A stretch of DNA of 64,000 nt from Pseudomonas sp. P8_229 (GTDB taxonomy: Bacteria > Pseudomonadota > Gammaproteobacteria > Pseudomonadales > Pseudomonadaceae): the NCBI RefSeq assembly GCF_034008635.1, contig NZ_CP125378.1:2408001-2472000 (forward strand). Direction: 5' to 3'. Made by a program: the position numbers and the translations under genes. Positions within the stretch are counted from its first letter, which is position 1. Each line of letters begins with the position of its first letter. Below the pieces are notes generated by a model, which saw nothing but the letters and a program-made list of their open reading frames with translations, was not told the origin of the DNA and searched no databases. Below are positions 34,877-44,110 of the stretch, one piece after another.

Positions 34877-36213
34877 TGAGCATTTCGAAGAGTCAGTCCG
34901 ACGCCTTCAAGGTCATGGTCAATTGGCTGCGCGACAGTGTGCGCGAGCCGGAACAATTCACCCTCAGCTATGCCGCCGAGTCCTCGGCGTTCGTGCGGTT
35001 CAACCACGCCAAGGTGCGTCAGGCCGGTCAGGTGCAGCAGGCCGATGTCGGGCTGAAACTGATCAACGACGGCCGCCACGCCGACCTGCACATCACCCTG
35101 TCCGGTGATCAGGAAGCCGATCTGCAACGCCTCGTCGAAGGCCTGCAACAGCTGCGCGAAACCCTGCCGCTGCTGCCGCAGGATCCGTACCTGCTGCTCA
35201 ACCATAACGGCTGGCAGAGCAACAACGTGCAGGAACATCCACTGCCGGACACCGAACAGGTGGTTGAAGAGATCTGCGCCGCCGCTGAAGGTCTGGATCT
35301 GGTCGGCTTCTATGCCGCAGGCCCCATCAGCCGTGGTTTCGCCAGCTCCTCGGGGGCGTTTGGCTGGCATCAGGCCAACAGCTTCAACTTCGACTTCAGC
35401 CTGTTCCACGAAAACGGCGAAGCGGTGAAAGCCAGCTACGCCGGGCACGAATGGAGCAGCGCAGGCTTCGCCCGCCGCTTCCAGCAGGCGCGCGAGCAAC
35501 TGGCGTTTCTCGGTCGACCGCTGCGCACCCTGGCGCCGGGGCAATACCGGGCGTATCTGGCCCCGGCCGCGCTGGAAGAAATCATGGGCATGCTGAGCTG
35601 GGGCGGATTCTCCGCGCAGTCGATCGCCAGCAAGAGCAGCCCGCTGCAAAAGCTGTATGTCGGTGATCAGGCGTTCAGTCCGCTGGTGTCGCTGGATGAA
35701 AAAGTCAGCGGCTCATTGAGCCCGGCGTTTTCCGGCGAAGGGTATCCGCGCAGCGATCTGCGCCTGGTCATCGAAGGCAAGGCAGGCGATCAACTGGTCG
35801 GTTCGCGCAGTGCCGCCGAATACGGCCTGAGCGCCAACGGCGCCAGCGGTGGCGAATCGCCGAGCGCACTGAGCATGGCGGCCGGGAATCTGTCACAGGC
35901 CGAGATTCTCAAGCAACTGGGCACAGGCTTGTACATCAGCAACCTGTGGTACCTGAACTTTTCCGATCAACCGGCCGCGCGCCTGACCGGCATGACCCGG
36001 TTTGCCACGTTCTGGGTCGAAAATGGCGAGATTCAGGCGCCGGTCAGCACCATGCGTTTCGACGACAGCGCCTACAGCCTGCTGGGTTCGCAGCTGGAAG
36101 CACTGACCGCCGAGCGCGAGTTGTTGCTGTCGGCGAGCACCTATAGCCAGCGCAATACCTCGTCGGCCTTGCTGCCGGGGGCGCTGGTGAGCCGTTTGAC
36201 CTTGACCCTGTAA
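34876..36213 (+). CDS. PmbA/TldE-like partner of the TldD-like protease
   Basis: This 445-residue protein has the PmbA/TldE fold but no HExxxH, as expected for the non-catalytic partner. Visible motifs are the N-terminal SYAAESSAFVRFNHAKVRQAGQVQQADVGLKLINDGRHADL, where a YAE-type strand precedes the usual GLR region, and the C-terminal NLWYLNFSDQPAARLTGMTRFATFWVENGEIQAPVSTMRFDDS. It overlaps the TldD-like gene by one base, so the two are translated together and presumably form the hetero-oligomeric protease. Its substrate is unknown. Confidence 0.85.
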   Translation: MSISKSQSDAFKVMVNWLRDSVREPEQFTLSYAAESSAFVRFNHAKVRQAGQVQQADVGLKLINDGRHADLHITLSGDQEADLQRLVEGLQQLRETLPLLPQDPYLLLNHNGWQSNNVQEHPLPDTEQVVEEICAAAEGLDLVGFYAAGPISRGFASSSGAFGWHQANSFNFDFSLFHENGEAVKASYAGHEWSSAGFARRFQQAREQLAFLGRPLRTLAPGQYRAYLAPAALEEIMGMLSWGGFSAQSIASKSSPLQKLYVGDQAFSPLVSLDEKVSGSLSPAFSGEGYPRSDLRLVIEGKAGDQLVGSRSAAEYGLSANGASGGESPSALSMAAGNLSQAEILKQLGTGLYISNLWYLNFSDQPAARLTGMTRFATFWVENGEIQAPVSTMRFDDSAYSLLGSQLEALTAERELLLSASTYSQRNTSSALLPGALVSRLTLTL

Positions 36214-36244
36214 GACAAAGATCTCCAGAACACTGGAGATCTAC

Positions 36245-36334
36245 TGTGGGAGCGGGCTTGCTCGCGAAGGCGTCGTGTCAGTCACCAACAACATCGACTG
36301 ATTCACCGCATTCGCGAGCAAGCCCGCTCCCACC
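36245..36334. repeat. REPIN
   Basis: GTGGGAGCGGGCTTGCTCGC and its complement flank about 45 bases, between the PmbA-like gene and the MFS transporter. Confidence 0.92.
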
Positions 36335-36365
36335 AAAAGCCTGTGCATTAACCACAAGAGGTTCC

Positions 36366-37793
36366 ATGCCCAACCGCCCGCCTCTCGACGCCATCACCGC
36401 CCGCTGGTTGCCGTGGGTCGTCGCCATCGCTTTCTTCATGCAATCCCTCGACGGGACCATCCTCAACACCGCCCTGCCGGCCATGGCCCGGGATCTGGCC
36501 GAAGACCCGTTGCGCATGCAAGGCGTGGTCATCGCCTACATGCTCACCGTGGCGTTGCTGATTCCGGCCTCGGGCTGGATCGCCGACCGCTTCGGGACCA
36601 AGAAGATCTTCTTCGGCGCGATCCTGCTGTTCAGTTTCGGCTCACTGCTCTGCGCCTTGTCCAGCACCCTGAGCATGCTGGTCGGCGCGCGGGTGATTCA
36701 GGGCCTGGGCGGTGCGCTGATGCTACCGGTCGGACGCCTGGTGGTGCTGCGCGCCTACCCGCGATCGGAGCTGGTGCGGATCATGGGTTTCATCACCATC
36801 CCCGGCCTGCTCGGCCCGTTGATCGGTCCGACCATGGGCGGCTGGATGGTGCAATACCTGACATGGCACTGGATCTTCCTGATCAACCTGCCAGTGGGCG
36901 TCCTCGGCTGCTACGCGGTGTGGAAGTTCATCCCCGACCTGCGCGGCACTGAGCGCACGCGCTTCGACAGCCTCGGCTTCCTGTTGTTTGGCGCGGCGAT
37001 GATCCTGATCACCATCGCCATGGAAGGCCTTGGCGAACTGCACCTGCCGCACCTGCGGGTGATGTTGCTGCTGTTCGGCGGCCTGGCCTGTCTGGCGGCG
37101 TACTGGCTGCGCGCCGGGCACGTCGAAAATCCGCTGTTCGCCCCGTCGCTGTTCAAGACCCGCACCTTTGCCGTCGGCATTCTCGGCAACCTGTTCGCCC
37201 GTCTGGGCAGTGGTGCACTGCCGTTTCTGGTGCCATTGCTGCTGCAAGTGGCGCTAGGATATTCGCCGTCCCAGGCGGGGATGAGCATGCTGCCGCTGGC
37301 CGCTGCGGCGATGTTTGCCAAGTGGATGGCACGCCCGCTGATCGAGCGCCTCGGCTACCGCATCGTGCTCACCGGCAATACCCTCGCGCTGGGGATCATG
37401 CTGGCAAGCATGGGCCTGGTCAGCGAGCAGACGCCGTACTGGTTGCTGCTGTGCCTGCTGGCGATTCTGGGGGCGATCAATTCGCTGCAATTCACCGCGA
37501 TGAACACCGTGACCCTGATCGACCTCGACGACGCCAGCGCCAGCAGCGGCAACAGCCTGCTGTCGGTGGTGGCGCAGTTGTCGTTGAGCCTGGGGGTGGC
37601 CTGCGCCGGTGCGTTGCTCGGCGGCTTTACCGCGGAAATCGGCAATGATGGCGTGGAAACCGTGCTGGGCGCGTTCCAACTGACGTTCGTCACCGTCGGG
37701 ATCATGGCGATGCTCGCCGCGACGATTTTCTCGCAACTGTCGAAAGAGGACGGCCGCCGCGCGAAACGCCCGGAAGAACACATCGAACATTAA
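36366..37793 (+). CDS. MFS multidrug transporter, DHA2 (EmrB/QacA) type
   Basis: This 475-residue membrane protein has about 14 predicted helices. Motif A appears as GWIADRFGTKKIFF (residues about 72-85), motif C-like GLLGPLIGPTMGGWMVQYLTWHWIFLINLPVGVLG around 150-185, and QSLDGTILNTALPAMA in helix 1 carries the DHA2-type acidic residue. It is predicted to export drugs or other amphipathic compounds using the proton gradient. No membrane-fusion partner (EmrA-like) is adjacent. The start at 36366 (MPNRPPLDAIT) follows AAGAGGTTCC; an apparent longer frame only translates the REPIN upstream. Confidence 0.9.
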   Translation: MPNRPPLDAITARWLPWVVAIAFFMQSLDGTILNTALPAMARDLAEDPLRMQGVVIAYMLTVALLIPASGWIADRFGTKKIFFGAILLFSFGSLLCALSSTLSMLVGARVIQGLGGALMLPVGRLVVLRAYPRSELVRIMGFITIPGLLGPLIGPTMGGWMVQYLTWHWIFLINLPVGVLGCYAVWKFIPDLRGTERTRFDSLGFLLFGAAMILITIAMEGLGELHLPHLRVMLLLFGGLACLAAYWLRAGHVENPLFAPSLFKTRTFAVGILGNLFARLGSGALPFLVPLLLQVALGYSPSQAGMSMLPLAAAAMFAKWMARPLIERLGYRIVLTGNTLALGIMLASMGLVSEQTPYWLLLCLLAILGAINSLQFTAMNTVTLIDLDDASASSGNSLLSVVAQLSLSLGVACAGALLGGFTAEIGNDGVETVLGAFQLTFVTVGIMAMLAATIFSQLSKEDGRRAKRPEEHIEH

Positions 37794-37832
37794 TTACAAC
37801 TTTTGCAGAATGGCTCTGTGGTAAGGGGCGTT

Positions 37833-37966
37833 TGTGGTGAGGGGATAAATCCCCGATGGGGTGCGCAGCAGCCCCAAGAAGGTTGGATGCGATCGGTCTG
37901 ATGTACCGAGGTGGCAGGTATAGGGGGGTGCTGCGCACCCCATCGGGGATAAATCCCCTCGCCACA
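37833..37966. repeat. Type-B REPIN
   Basis: GTGGTGAGGGGATAAATCCC and GGGATAAATCCCCTCGCCAC form the arms. The inner GATGGGGTGCGCAGCAGCCC pairs with GGTGCTGCGCACCCCATC to give an unusually long stem. It lies between the MFS gene and dbpA. Confidence 0.92.
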
Positions 37967-38072
37967 GGTGAGTCCTTCACTTCTGGTTTTAGTCGCTGTT
38001 CGTCCAGAACTTTCGAGGAAAGTGGCACGGGGCTGCTACACTGCGCGACATTTTGTTTTGCAGGCCAGTCCC

Positions 38073-39458
38073 GTGACCACCATCGCCACCGCTTTTAATA
38101 CTCTGCCGCTGTCCGCCGCCATGCTGGCTAACCTCGAATCCCTCGGTTATGCCCAGATGACGCCGATCCAGGCGCAGAGCTTGCCGGTGATCCTCAAGGG
38201 GATGGACCTGATCGCCCAGGCCAAGACCGGCAGTGGCAAGACCGCCGCGTTCGGCATCGGCCTGCTGAACCCGATCAACCCGCGCTACTTCGGTTGCCAG
38301 GCGCTGGTGATCTGCCCGACCCGTGAGCTGGCCGACCAGGTCGCCAAGGAAATCCGTCGTCTGGCCCGTGCCGAAGACAACATCAAGGTCCTGACCCTGT
38401 GCGGCGGCGTGTCGTTCGGCCCACAGATCGCTTCGCTGGAGCACGGCGCGCACATCATCGTCGGCACCCCGGGGCGCATTCAGCAACACCTGCGCAAGGG
38501 TTCGCTGGTGCTCGACGGCCTGAACACGCTGATCCTCGACGAAGCCGACCGCATGCTCGACATGGGTTTCTACGACGCCATCGAAGACATCATCGTCAAG
38601 ACCCCGGAGCGTCGTCAGACTCTGTTGTTCTCTGCCACTTACCCGGTGGGCATCAAGCAGCTGGCGTCGAAATTCATGCGTGACCCGCAAACGGTGAAAG
38701 CCGAAGCGTTCCACGACGACACGCAGATCGAACAGCGCTTCTACGAAATTTCCCCGGAAGAACGCATGAGCGCAGTGACCAAAGTCCTGCACCACTTCCG
38801 CCCGGCTTCCTGCGTCGCCTTCTGCTTCACCAAGCAGCAGGTGCAGGAAACCGTCGATCACCTGACCTCCAAAGGCATTTCCGCCGTCGGCCTGCATGGC
38901 GATCTGGAACAGCGTGACCGCGATCAGGTGCTGGCGATGTTCGCCAACCGCAGTACTTCGGTGCTGGTCGCCACCGACGTCGCCGCCCGTGGCCTGGACA
39001 TCGATGCGCTGGACATGGTGATCAACGTCGAGCTGGCCCGCGATTCGGAAATCCACATTCACCGCGTTGGCCGTACCGGTCGCGCCGGCGAGAAAGGCAT
39101 CGCGGTCAGCCTCGTCGCACCGTCCGAAGCCCATCGCGCGCAAGCCATCGAGCAGCTGCAGAAAGCCCCGCTGAACTGGGATCAGGTGGACAACCTCAAG
39201 TCCCAGGGCGGCGCCCCGCTGCAGCCACCGATGAGCACGCTGTGCATCGCCGGCGGGCGCAAGGACAAAGTGCGTCCGGGCGACATCCTCGGCGCACTGA
39301 CTGGCGATGCCGGCATCCCGGGCGCCCAGGTCGGCAAGATCGCGATCTTCGACTTCCAGTCGTATGTGGCGGTTGAACGCACCGTGGTCATGCAGGCGCT
39401 GCAGCGTTTGAACAACGGCAAGATCAAGGGTCGTTCGCTGCGCGTGCGTGTTTTGTAA
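38073..39458 (+). CDS. dbpA: DbpA, ATP-dependent RNA helicase
   Basis: This 461-residue DEAD-box protein has Walker A AKTGSGKT, the DEAD box (LILDEADRMLDMGF), SAT and HRVGRTGRAG. Its C-terminal 75 residues (STLCIAGGRKDKVRPGDILGALTGDAGIPGAQVGKIAIFDFQSYVAVER) form the DbpA RNA-binding domain that recognises hairpin 92 of 23S rRNA. It acts in 50S ribosome assembly. I start it at the GTG 38073 (VTTIATAFNTLPLS), since family members begin with (M)TTIATAFNTL-like residues. The longer upstream frame has no support. Confidence 0.93.
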   Translation: MTTIATAFNTLPLSAAMLANLESLGYAQMTPIQAQSLPVILKGMDLIAQAKTGSGKTAAFGIGLLNPINPRYFGCQALVICPTRELADQVAKEIRRLARAEDNIKVLTLCGGVSFGPQIASLEHGAHIIVGTPGRIQQHLRKGSLVLDGLNTLILDEADRMLDMGFYDAIEDIIVKTPERRQTLLFSATYPVGIKQLASKFMRDPQTVKAEAFHDDTQIEQRFYEISPEERMSAVTKVLHHFRPASCVAFCFTKQQVQETVDHLTSKGISAVGLHGDLEQRDRDQVLAMFANRSTSVLVATDVAARGLDIDALDMVINVELARDSEIHIHRVGRTGRAGEKGIAVSLVAPSEAHRAQAIEQLQKAPLNWDQVDNLKSQGGAPLQPPMSTLCIAGGRKDKVRPGDILGALTGDAGIPGAQVGKIAIFDFQSYVAVERTVVMQALQRLNNGKIKGRSLRVRVL

Positions 39459-39485
39459 CTGATCTGCTGCCCGACAGAGATCAAA

Positions 39486-39575
39486 TGTGGGAGCGGGCTT
39501 GCTCGCGAAGAGGGGGTGTCAGACAACATCAATGTTGACTGACATACCGCTTTCGCGAGCAAGCCCGCTCCCACA
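39486..39575. repeat. REPIN
   Basis: Arms GTGGGAGCGGGCTTGCTCGC and GCGAGCAAGCCCGCTCCCAC lie between dbpA and the flavoprotein gene. The centre also holds a small palindrome (ATCAATGTTGACTGA). Confidence 0.92.
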
Positions 39576-39617
39576 TTGGTCTTCGGTGAATTTTGAATTC
39601 TTTGTGAGGACACCGTT

Positions 39618-40796
39618 TTGCGCTCTACCGAAGTCGTGATCATTGGCGCTGGCGCCGCAGGGTTGATGTGTGCACTGACCGCCGCCGGGCGTGGGCGTGA
39701 AGTGTTGCTGCTCGATCATGCAAACAAGGCCGGCAAGAAAATCCTGATGTCCGGTGGCGGCCGCTGCAATTTCACCAATATGTACACCGAGCCGGGCAAT
39801 TTCCTCTCGCACAACCCGCATTTCTGCAAATCCGCACTGGCGCGCTACACCCAATGGGACTTCATCGGCATGGTCGGCAAGCACGGCGTGCCGTACCACG
39901 AGAAAAAACTCGGCCAGTTGTTCTGCGATAACAAATCCAGCGACATCCTCGGCATGCTGCTCGAGGAGTGCGATCAGGTCGGCGTCGAGCTGCACCTGGA
40001 CACCTCGATCCAGACCATCGAAAAGGTCGAAAACGGTTACCTGCTCGACACCACCCTCGGCCAACTCCAGTGCCAGTCGTTGGTGATCGCCACTGGCGGG
40101 CTGTCGATCCCGACACTGGGCGCCACCGGTTTCGGCTATCAGGTGGCCAGGCAGTTCGGCCATGAATTGCTGCCGACCCGCGCGGGCCTGGTGCCGTTCA
40201 CCATCACCGATCAGCTCAAGGAACTGTGCACCGAGCTGTCCGGGACGTCGGTGGATTGCCTGGTCAGCTGCAACGACCAGAGCTTTCGCGAGAACATTCT
40301 GTTCACTCACCGGGGCCTCAGCGGCCCGGCGATTCTGCAGATCTCGTCGTTCTGGGAACCGGGCGACACCGTGGAGATCAACCTGCTGCCAGACCACGAC
40401 ACAACCGCATGGCTGCAACAGCAAGTGGCCGAACGCCCGAACAGCGAACTGAAAACCCTGCTCGGCGAGATCTTTACCAAGAAGATGGCCAACCTGCTGG
40501 CGGACAACTGGTTCGTCTCCAAACCGATGAAGCAGTACACCCATGCCGAACTGGCGCAGATCGCCGACAAGCTGGGCAGCTGGAAAGTCGTGCCGGCGGG
40601 GACTGAAGGTTACCGCACTGCCGAAGTCACCCTCGGTGGCGTCGATACCCGCGAAGTGTCGTCCAAGACCATGGAATCGCTGAAAAGCCCGGGGCTGTAT
40701 TTTGTCGGCGAAGTGCTCGACGTCACCGGGCATCTGGGCGGCTTCAACTTCCAGTGGGCCTGGGCCTCCGGTTACGCGGCCGCCCAGTACGTCTGA
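39618..40796 (+). CDS. HI0933/BaiN-like FAD-dependent oxidoreductase
   Basis: This 392-residue flavoprotein opens with the FAD-binding motif VVIIGAGAAGLMCALTAAGRGREVLLLDH. It keeps the family marks KAGKKILMSGGGRCNFTN (about 45), VIATGGLSIPTLGATGFGY (about 155) and the C-terminal GLYFVGEVLDVTGHLGGFNFQWAWASGYAAA. Members of this COG2081 group are annotated as BaiN-like or aminoacetone oxidases, but real substrates are mostly unknown. The reading frame begins with TTG at 39618, after TGTGAGGACACCGTT. No in-frame ATG fits the conserved N-terminus, so a TTG start is likely. Confidence 0.85.
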   Translation: MRSTEVVIIGAGAAGLMCALTAAGRGREVLLLDHANKAGKKILMSGGGRCNFTNMYTEPGNFLSHNPHFCKSALARYTQWDFIGMVGKHGVPYHEKKLGQLFCDNKSSDILGMLLEECDQVGVELHLDTSIQTIEKVENGYLLDTTLGQLQCQSLVIATGGLSIPTLGATGFGYQVARQFGHELLPTRAGLVPFTITDQLKELCTELSGTSVDCLVSCNDQSFRENILFTHRGLSGPAILQISSFWEPGDTVEINLLPDHDTTAWLQQQVAERPNSELKTLLGEIFTKKMANLLADNWFVSKPMKQYTHAELAQIADKLGSWKVVPAGTEGYRTAEVTLGGVDTREVSSKTMESLKSPGLYFVGEVLDVTGHLGGFNFQWAWASGYAAAQYV

Positions 40797-40814
40797 TCCA
40801 ACACAAATCAAAAC

Positions 40815-40904
40815 TGTGGGAGCGGGCTTGCTCGCGAATGCGGTGGATCAGTCGACATTAATGTTGAATGACACCCCGCTTTCGGGAGCAAGCCCCCTCC
40901 CACA
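40815..40904. repeat. REPIN with point changes in the right arm
   Basis: The left arm GTGGGAGCGGGCTTGCTCGC is standard. The right arm reads TTCGGGAGCAAGCCCCCTCC, with two changes from perfect pairing. Confidence 0.88.
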
Positions 40905-41022
40905 GTTGTTAAGCGTGATGCAGTAAGGAACACTTTTTGCTGTCAGATGTGATCGGCGCCATTGCGTCGGCGTCATTACTGGCTCAATTTAGCGGCATCG
41001 CCTCGGAAGGCCTTCGCACTTC

Positions 41023-43215
41023 ATGTCCTCGACCTCGTTTCGTCAGTCTTTGCGGCGCCTGTGGGCGCTGGATAAATTCAGCTACAGCGTACGGGTGTTC
41101 ATCGCCCTGACCGGCAGCATGGCGCTGTGTTGGTATCAGGATGAAATGGGCCTGCTGATCCCGTTGTTCCTGGGCATTATCGCCAGCGCCCTGGCCGAGA
41201 CCGACGACAGTTGGCAGGGCCGCCTTAACGCACTGGCGGTAACACTGGTGTGTTTCAGTATCGCCGCACTGTCGGTGGAACTGCTGTTTCCCTACCCCAT
41301 CGTGTTTGCCATCGCCCTGGCCTTGGCCAGCTTCGGTCTGACCATGCTCGGCGCACTCGGCGAGCGTTACGGCGCGATTGCTTCGGCGACGTTGATTCTG
41401 TCGGTGTACACCATGATCGGCGTTGATCAGCGCGGCGGCGCGGTCACCGATTTCTGGCACGAACCGATGCTGCTGGTGGCCGGTGCCGCGTGGTACGGCT
41501 TGCTGTCAGTGCTGTGGCAGGCGATGTTTTCCAACCAGCCGGTGCAACAAAGTCTGGCGCGACTGTTCCGCGAACTGGGCTTCTACCTGAAACTCAAAGC
41601 CTCGCTGTTCGAGCCGATCCGCCAACTGGATGTCGAAGCGCGGCGGCTGGAACTGGCACAGCAGAACGGTCGGGTAGTGGCGGCGCTGAACAGTGCCAAG
41701 GAAATCATTCTGCACCGGGTCGGCAACGGGCGCCCGGGTTCGAAAGTCAGCCGTTATCTGAAGCTGTACTTCCTCGCTCAGGACATCCACGAACGCGCCA
41801 GCTCTTCACACTATCCATACAACGCACTGGCCGACGCGTTCTTTCACAGCGACGTGCTGTTTCGCTGCCAGCGCTTGCTGCGTCAACAAGGCAAGGCCTG
41901 CCGGGCGCTGGCCGAATCGATCCAGATGCGCCAGCCGTTCATTTACGACGCCAGTTTTGCCGAAGCATTGAGCGACCTCGACGCCTCCCTCGAACACCTG
42001 CGCATCCAGAGCAACCCGGCGTGGCGCGGCCTCCTGCGTTCGCTGCGCGCACTGGCAGCCAACCTCGGCACCCTCGACCGCTTGCTCAGCGATGCGAGCA
42101 ACCCGGATGCCCTGGCGGACGCCACCGACAGCAGCCTGCTCGACCGCTCGCCGCGCAACCTCAAAGACGTGTGGATTCGCCTGCGCACCCAACTGACGCC
42201 GACGTCTCTGCTGTTCCGCCACGCCCTGCGTCTGCCGTTGGCGTTGAGCATCGGCTACGGCATGGTGCATTTGATTCACCCCTCGCAAGGTTACTGGATC
42301 ATCCTCACCACGCTGTTCGTCTGCCAGCCGAACTACGGCGCAACCCGGCGCAAACTCGGTCAGCGGATTCTCGGCACGGCCATCGGTCTGACCGTGGCGT
42401 GGGCGCTGTTCGATCTGTTCCCCAGCCCGCTGGTGCAGTCGTGCTTCGCGATCGCTGCCGGGGTGGTGTTCTTTACCAACCGCACCACGCGTTACACCGT
42501 GGCGACGGCGGCGATCACGATCATGGTGCTGTTCTGCTTCAACCAGATCGGCGATGGCTACGGGCTGTTCCTGCCGCGCCTGTTCGATACCTTGCTCGGC
42601 AGCCTGATCGCCGGCCTTACGGTGTTCCTGTTCCTGCCGGATTGGCAGGGGCGGCGCCTGAACAAGGTGCTGGCCAGCACCCTGACCTGCAACAGCATCT
42701 ACCTGCGTCAGATCATGCAGCAATACGCCGCCGGCAAGAGCGACGACCTCGCCTATCGCCTGGCCCGGCGCAACGCGCACAACGCCGACGCAGCCCTGTC
42801 GACCACGCTGGCGAACATGCTGATGGAGCCGGGGCATTTCCGTAAGGAAGCGGATGTCGGTTTCCGCTTCCTGGTGCTCTCGCACACCCTGCTCAGTTAC
42901 CTGTCCGGGCTGGGCGCGCACCGCGAGACGCAACTACCCGCGGAGGTTCGTGAACAGCTGATCGACGGCGCCGGGGTGAAACTGGCCGCGAGCATCGACG
43001 AAATCGCCCAAGGCCTGGCGAACAAGCAGCCGATAGCGATTCAGAGCGACGAAGAGGAAGCACTGGCCAATGAGCTGGAGCAGATGGCCGACGAGATCGA
43101 TGAGGGACAGCGTCTGGTGCAGACACAACTGGCGCTGATCTGCCGGCAGCTGGGGCCGTTGCGTACGTTGGCGGCACACTTGATCAAGGACACCAGCGAG
43201 GTTAGCGCTGGCTGA
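41023..43215 (+). CDS. yccS: YccS-like inner-membrane FUSC family protein
   Basis: This 730-residue protein has the double-module layout of YccS/YhfK proteins: a first membrane bundle (residues about 20-165), a cytoplasmic helical stretch (about 170-395), a second membrane bundle (about 400-530, PLALSIGYGMVHLIHPSQGYWIILTTLFVCQPNYGATRRKLGQRILGTAIGL, the FUSC_2 motif) and a soluble C-terminal region with coiled coil. Relatives include aromatic acid exporters (AaeB), but the YccS substrate is unknown. The stop is only eight bases before the REP array begins at 43224. Confidence 0.88.
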   Translation: MSSTSFRQSLRRLWALDKFSYSVRVFIALTGSMALCWYQDEMGLLIPLFLGIIASALAETDDSWQGRLNALAVTLVCFSIAALSVELLFPYPIVFAIALALASFGLTMLGALGERYGAIASATLILSVYTMIGVDQRGGAVTDFWHEPMLLVAGAAWYGLLSVLWQAMFSNQPVQQSLARLFRELGFYLKLKASLFEPIRQLDVEARRLELAQQNGRVVAALNSAKEIILHRVGNGRPGSKVSRYLKLYFLAQDIHERASSSHYPYNALADAFFHSDVLFRCQRLLRQQGKACRALAESIQMRQPFIYDASFAEALSDLDASLEHLRIQSNPAWRGLLRSLRALAANLGTLDRLLSDASNPDALADATDSSLLDRSPRNLKDVWIRLRTQLTPTSLLFRHALRLPLALSIGYGMVHLIHPSQGYWIILTTLFVCQPNYGATRRKLGQRILGTAIGLTVAWALFDLFPSPLVQSCFAIAAGVVFFTNRTTRYTVATAAITIMVLFCFNQIGDGYGLFLPRLFDTLLGSLIAGLTVFLFLPDWQGRRLNKVLASTLTCNSIYLRQIMQQYAAGKSDDLAYRLARRNAHNADAALSTTLANMLMEPGHFRKEADVGFRFLVLSHTLLSYLSGLGAHRETQLPAEVREQLIDGAGVKLAASIDEIAQGLANKQPIAIQSDEEEALANELEQMADEIDEGQRLVQTQLALICRQLGPLRTLAAHLIKDTSEVSAG

Positions 43216-43223
43216 AAGGACGC

Positions 43224-44110
43224 CTTCGCGAGCAAGCCCGCTCCCACAGGGGAACGCATTCCAAAGGTGGGAGCGGGCTTGCTCGCGAAAGGGCCACCAG
43301 CCACACAACAATTTTCAGATCACCCCCAACATCCCATGTCCCCCCAGAGGAACGCACTCCAAAGGTGGGAGCGGGCTTGCTCGCGAAAGGGCCATCAGCC
43401 ACACAACAATTTTCAGATCACCCCCAACATCCCATGCCCCCACAGGGGAACGCACTCCAAAGGTGGGAGCGGGCTTGCTCGCGAAAGGGCCATCAGCCAC
43501 ACAACAATTTTCAGATCACCCCCAACATCCCATGCCCCCACAGGGGAACGCACTCCAAAGGTGGGAGCGGGCTTGCTCGCGAAAGGGCCACCAGCCACAC
43601 AACAATTTTCAGATCAGCCCCAACATCCCATGTCCCCCCAGAGGAACGCACTCCAAAGGTGGGAGCGGGCTTGCTCGCGAAGGGGCCATCAGCCACACAA
43701 CAATTTTCAGATCACCCCCAACATCCCATGCCCCCACAGGGGAACGCACTCCAAAGGTGGGAGCGGGCTTGCTCGCGAAAGGGCCATCAGCCACACAACA
43801 ATTTTCAGATCACCCCCAACATCCCATGCCCCCACAGGGGAACGCACTCCAAAGGTGGGAGCGGGCTTGCTCGCGAAAGGGCCACCAGCCACACAACAAT
43901 TTTCAGATCAGCCCCAACATCCCATGTCCCCCCAGAGGAACGCACTCCAAAGGTGGGAGCGGGCTTGCTCGCGAAGGGGCCATCAGCCACACAACAATTT
44001 TCAGATCAGCCCCAACATCCCATGTCCCCCCAGAGGAACGCACTCCAAAGGTGGGAGCGGGCTTGCTCGCGAAAGGGCCATCAGCCACACAGCAGTTTGC
44101 GGATCAGCTC
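43224..44110. repeat. Tandem array of nine 98-bp REP-containing units
   Basis: After one inverted arm (43224-43249), the arm GGTGGGAGCGGGCTTGCTCG recurs in the same direction at 43266, 43364, 43462, 43560, 43658, 43756, 43854, 43952 and 44050. The period is exactly 98 bases with no indel. Between arms lies a constant 68-70 base spacer (CAGCCACACAACAATTTTCA... to ACGCACTCCAAA). Single-base variants recur every third unit, giving a 294-base higher-order repeat. The ninth unit grades into the 3' end of the next gene. All three plus frames stay open across the array, but this is a consequence of repetition, not evidence of a gene. Confidence 0.97.

Noticed and set aside
43224..44110. CRISPR array
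   Set aside because: The segments between repeated arms are themselves nearly identical, not unique spacers. The unit is 98 bases, and there are no cas genes in the window.
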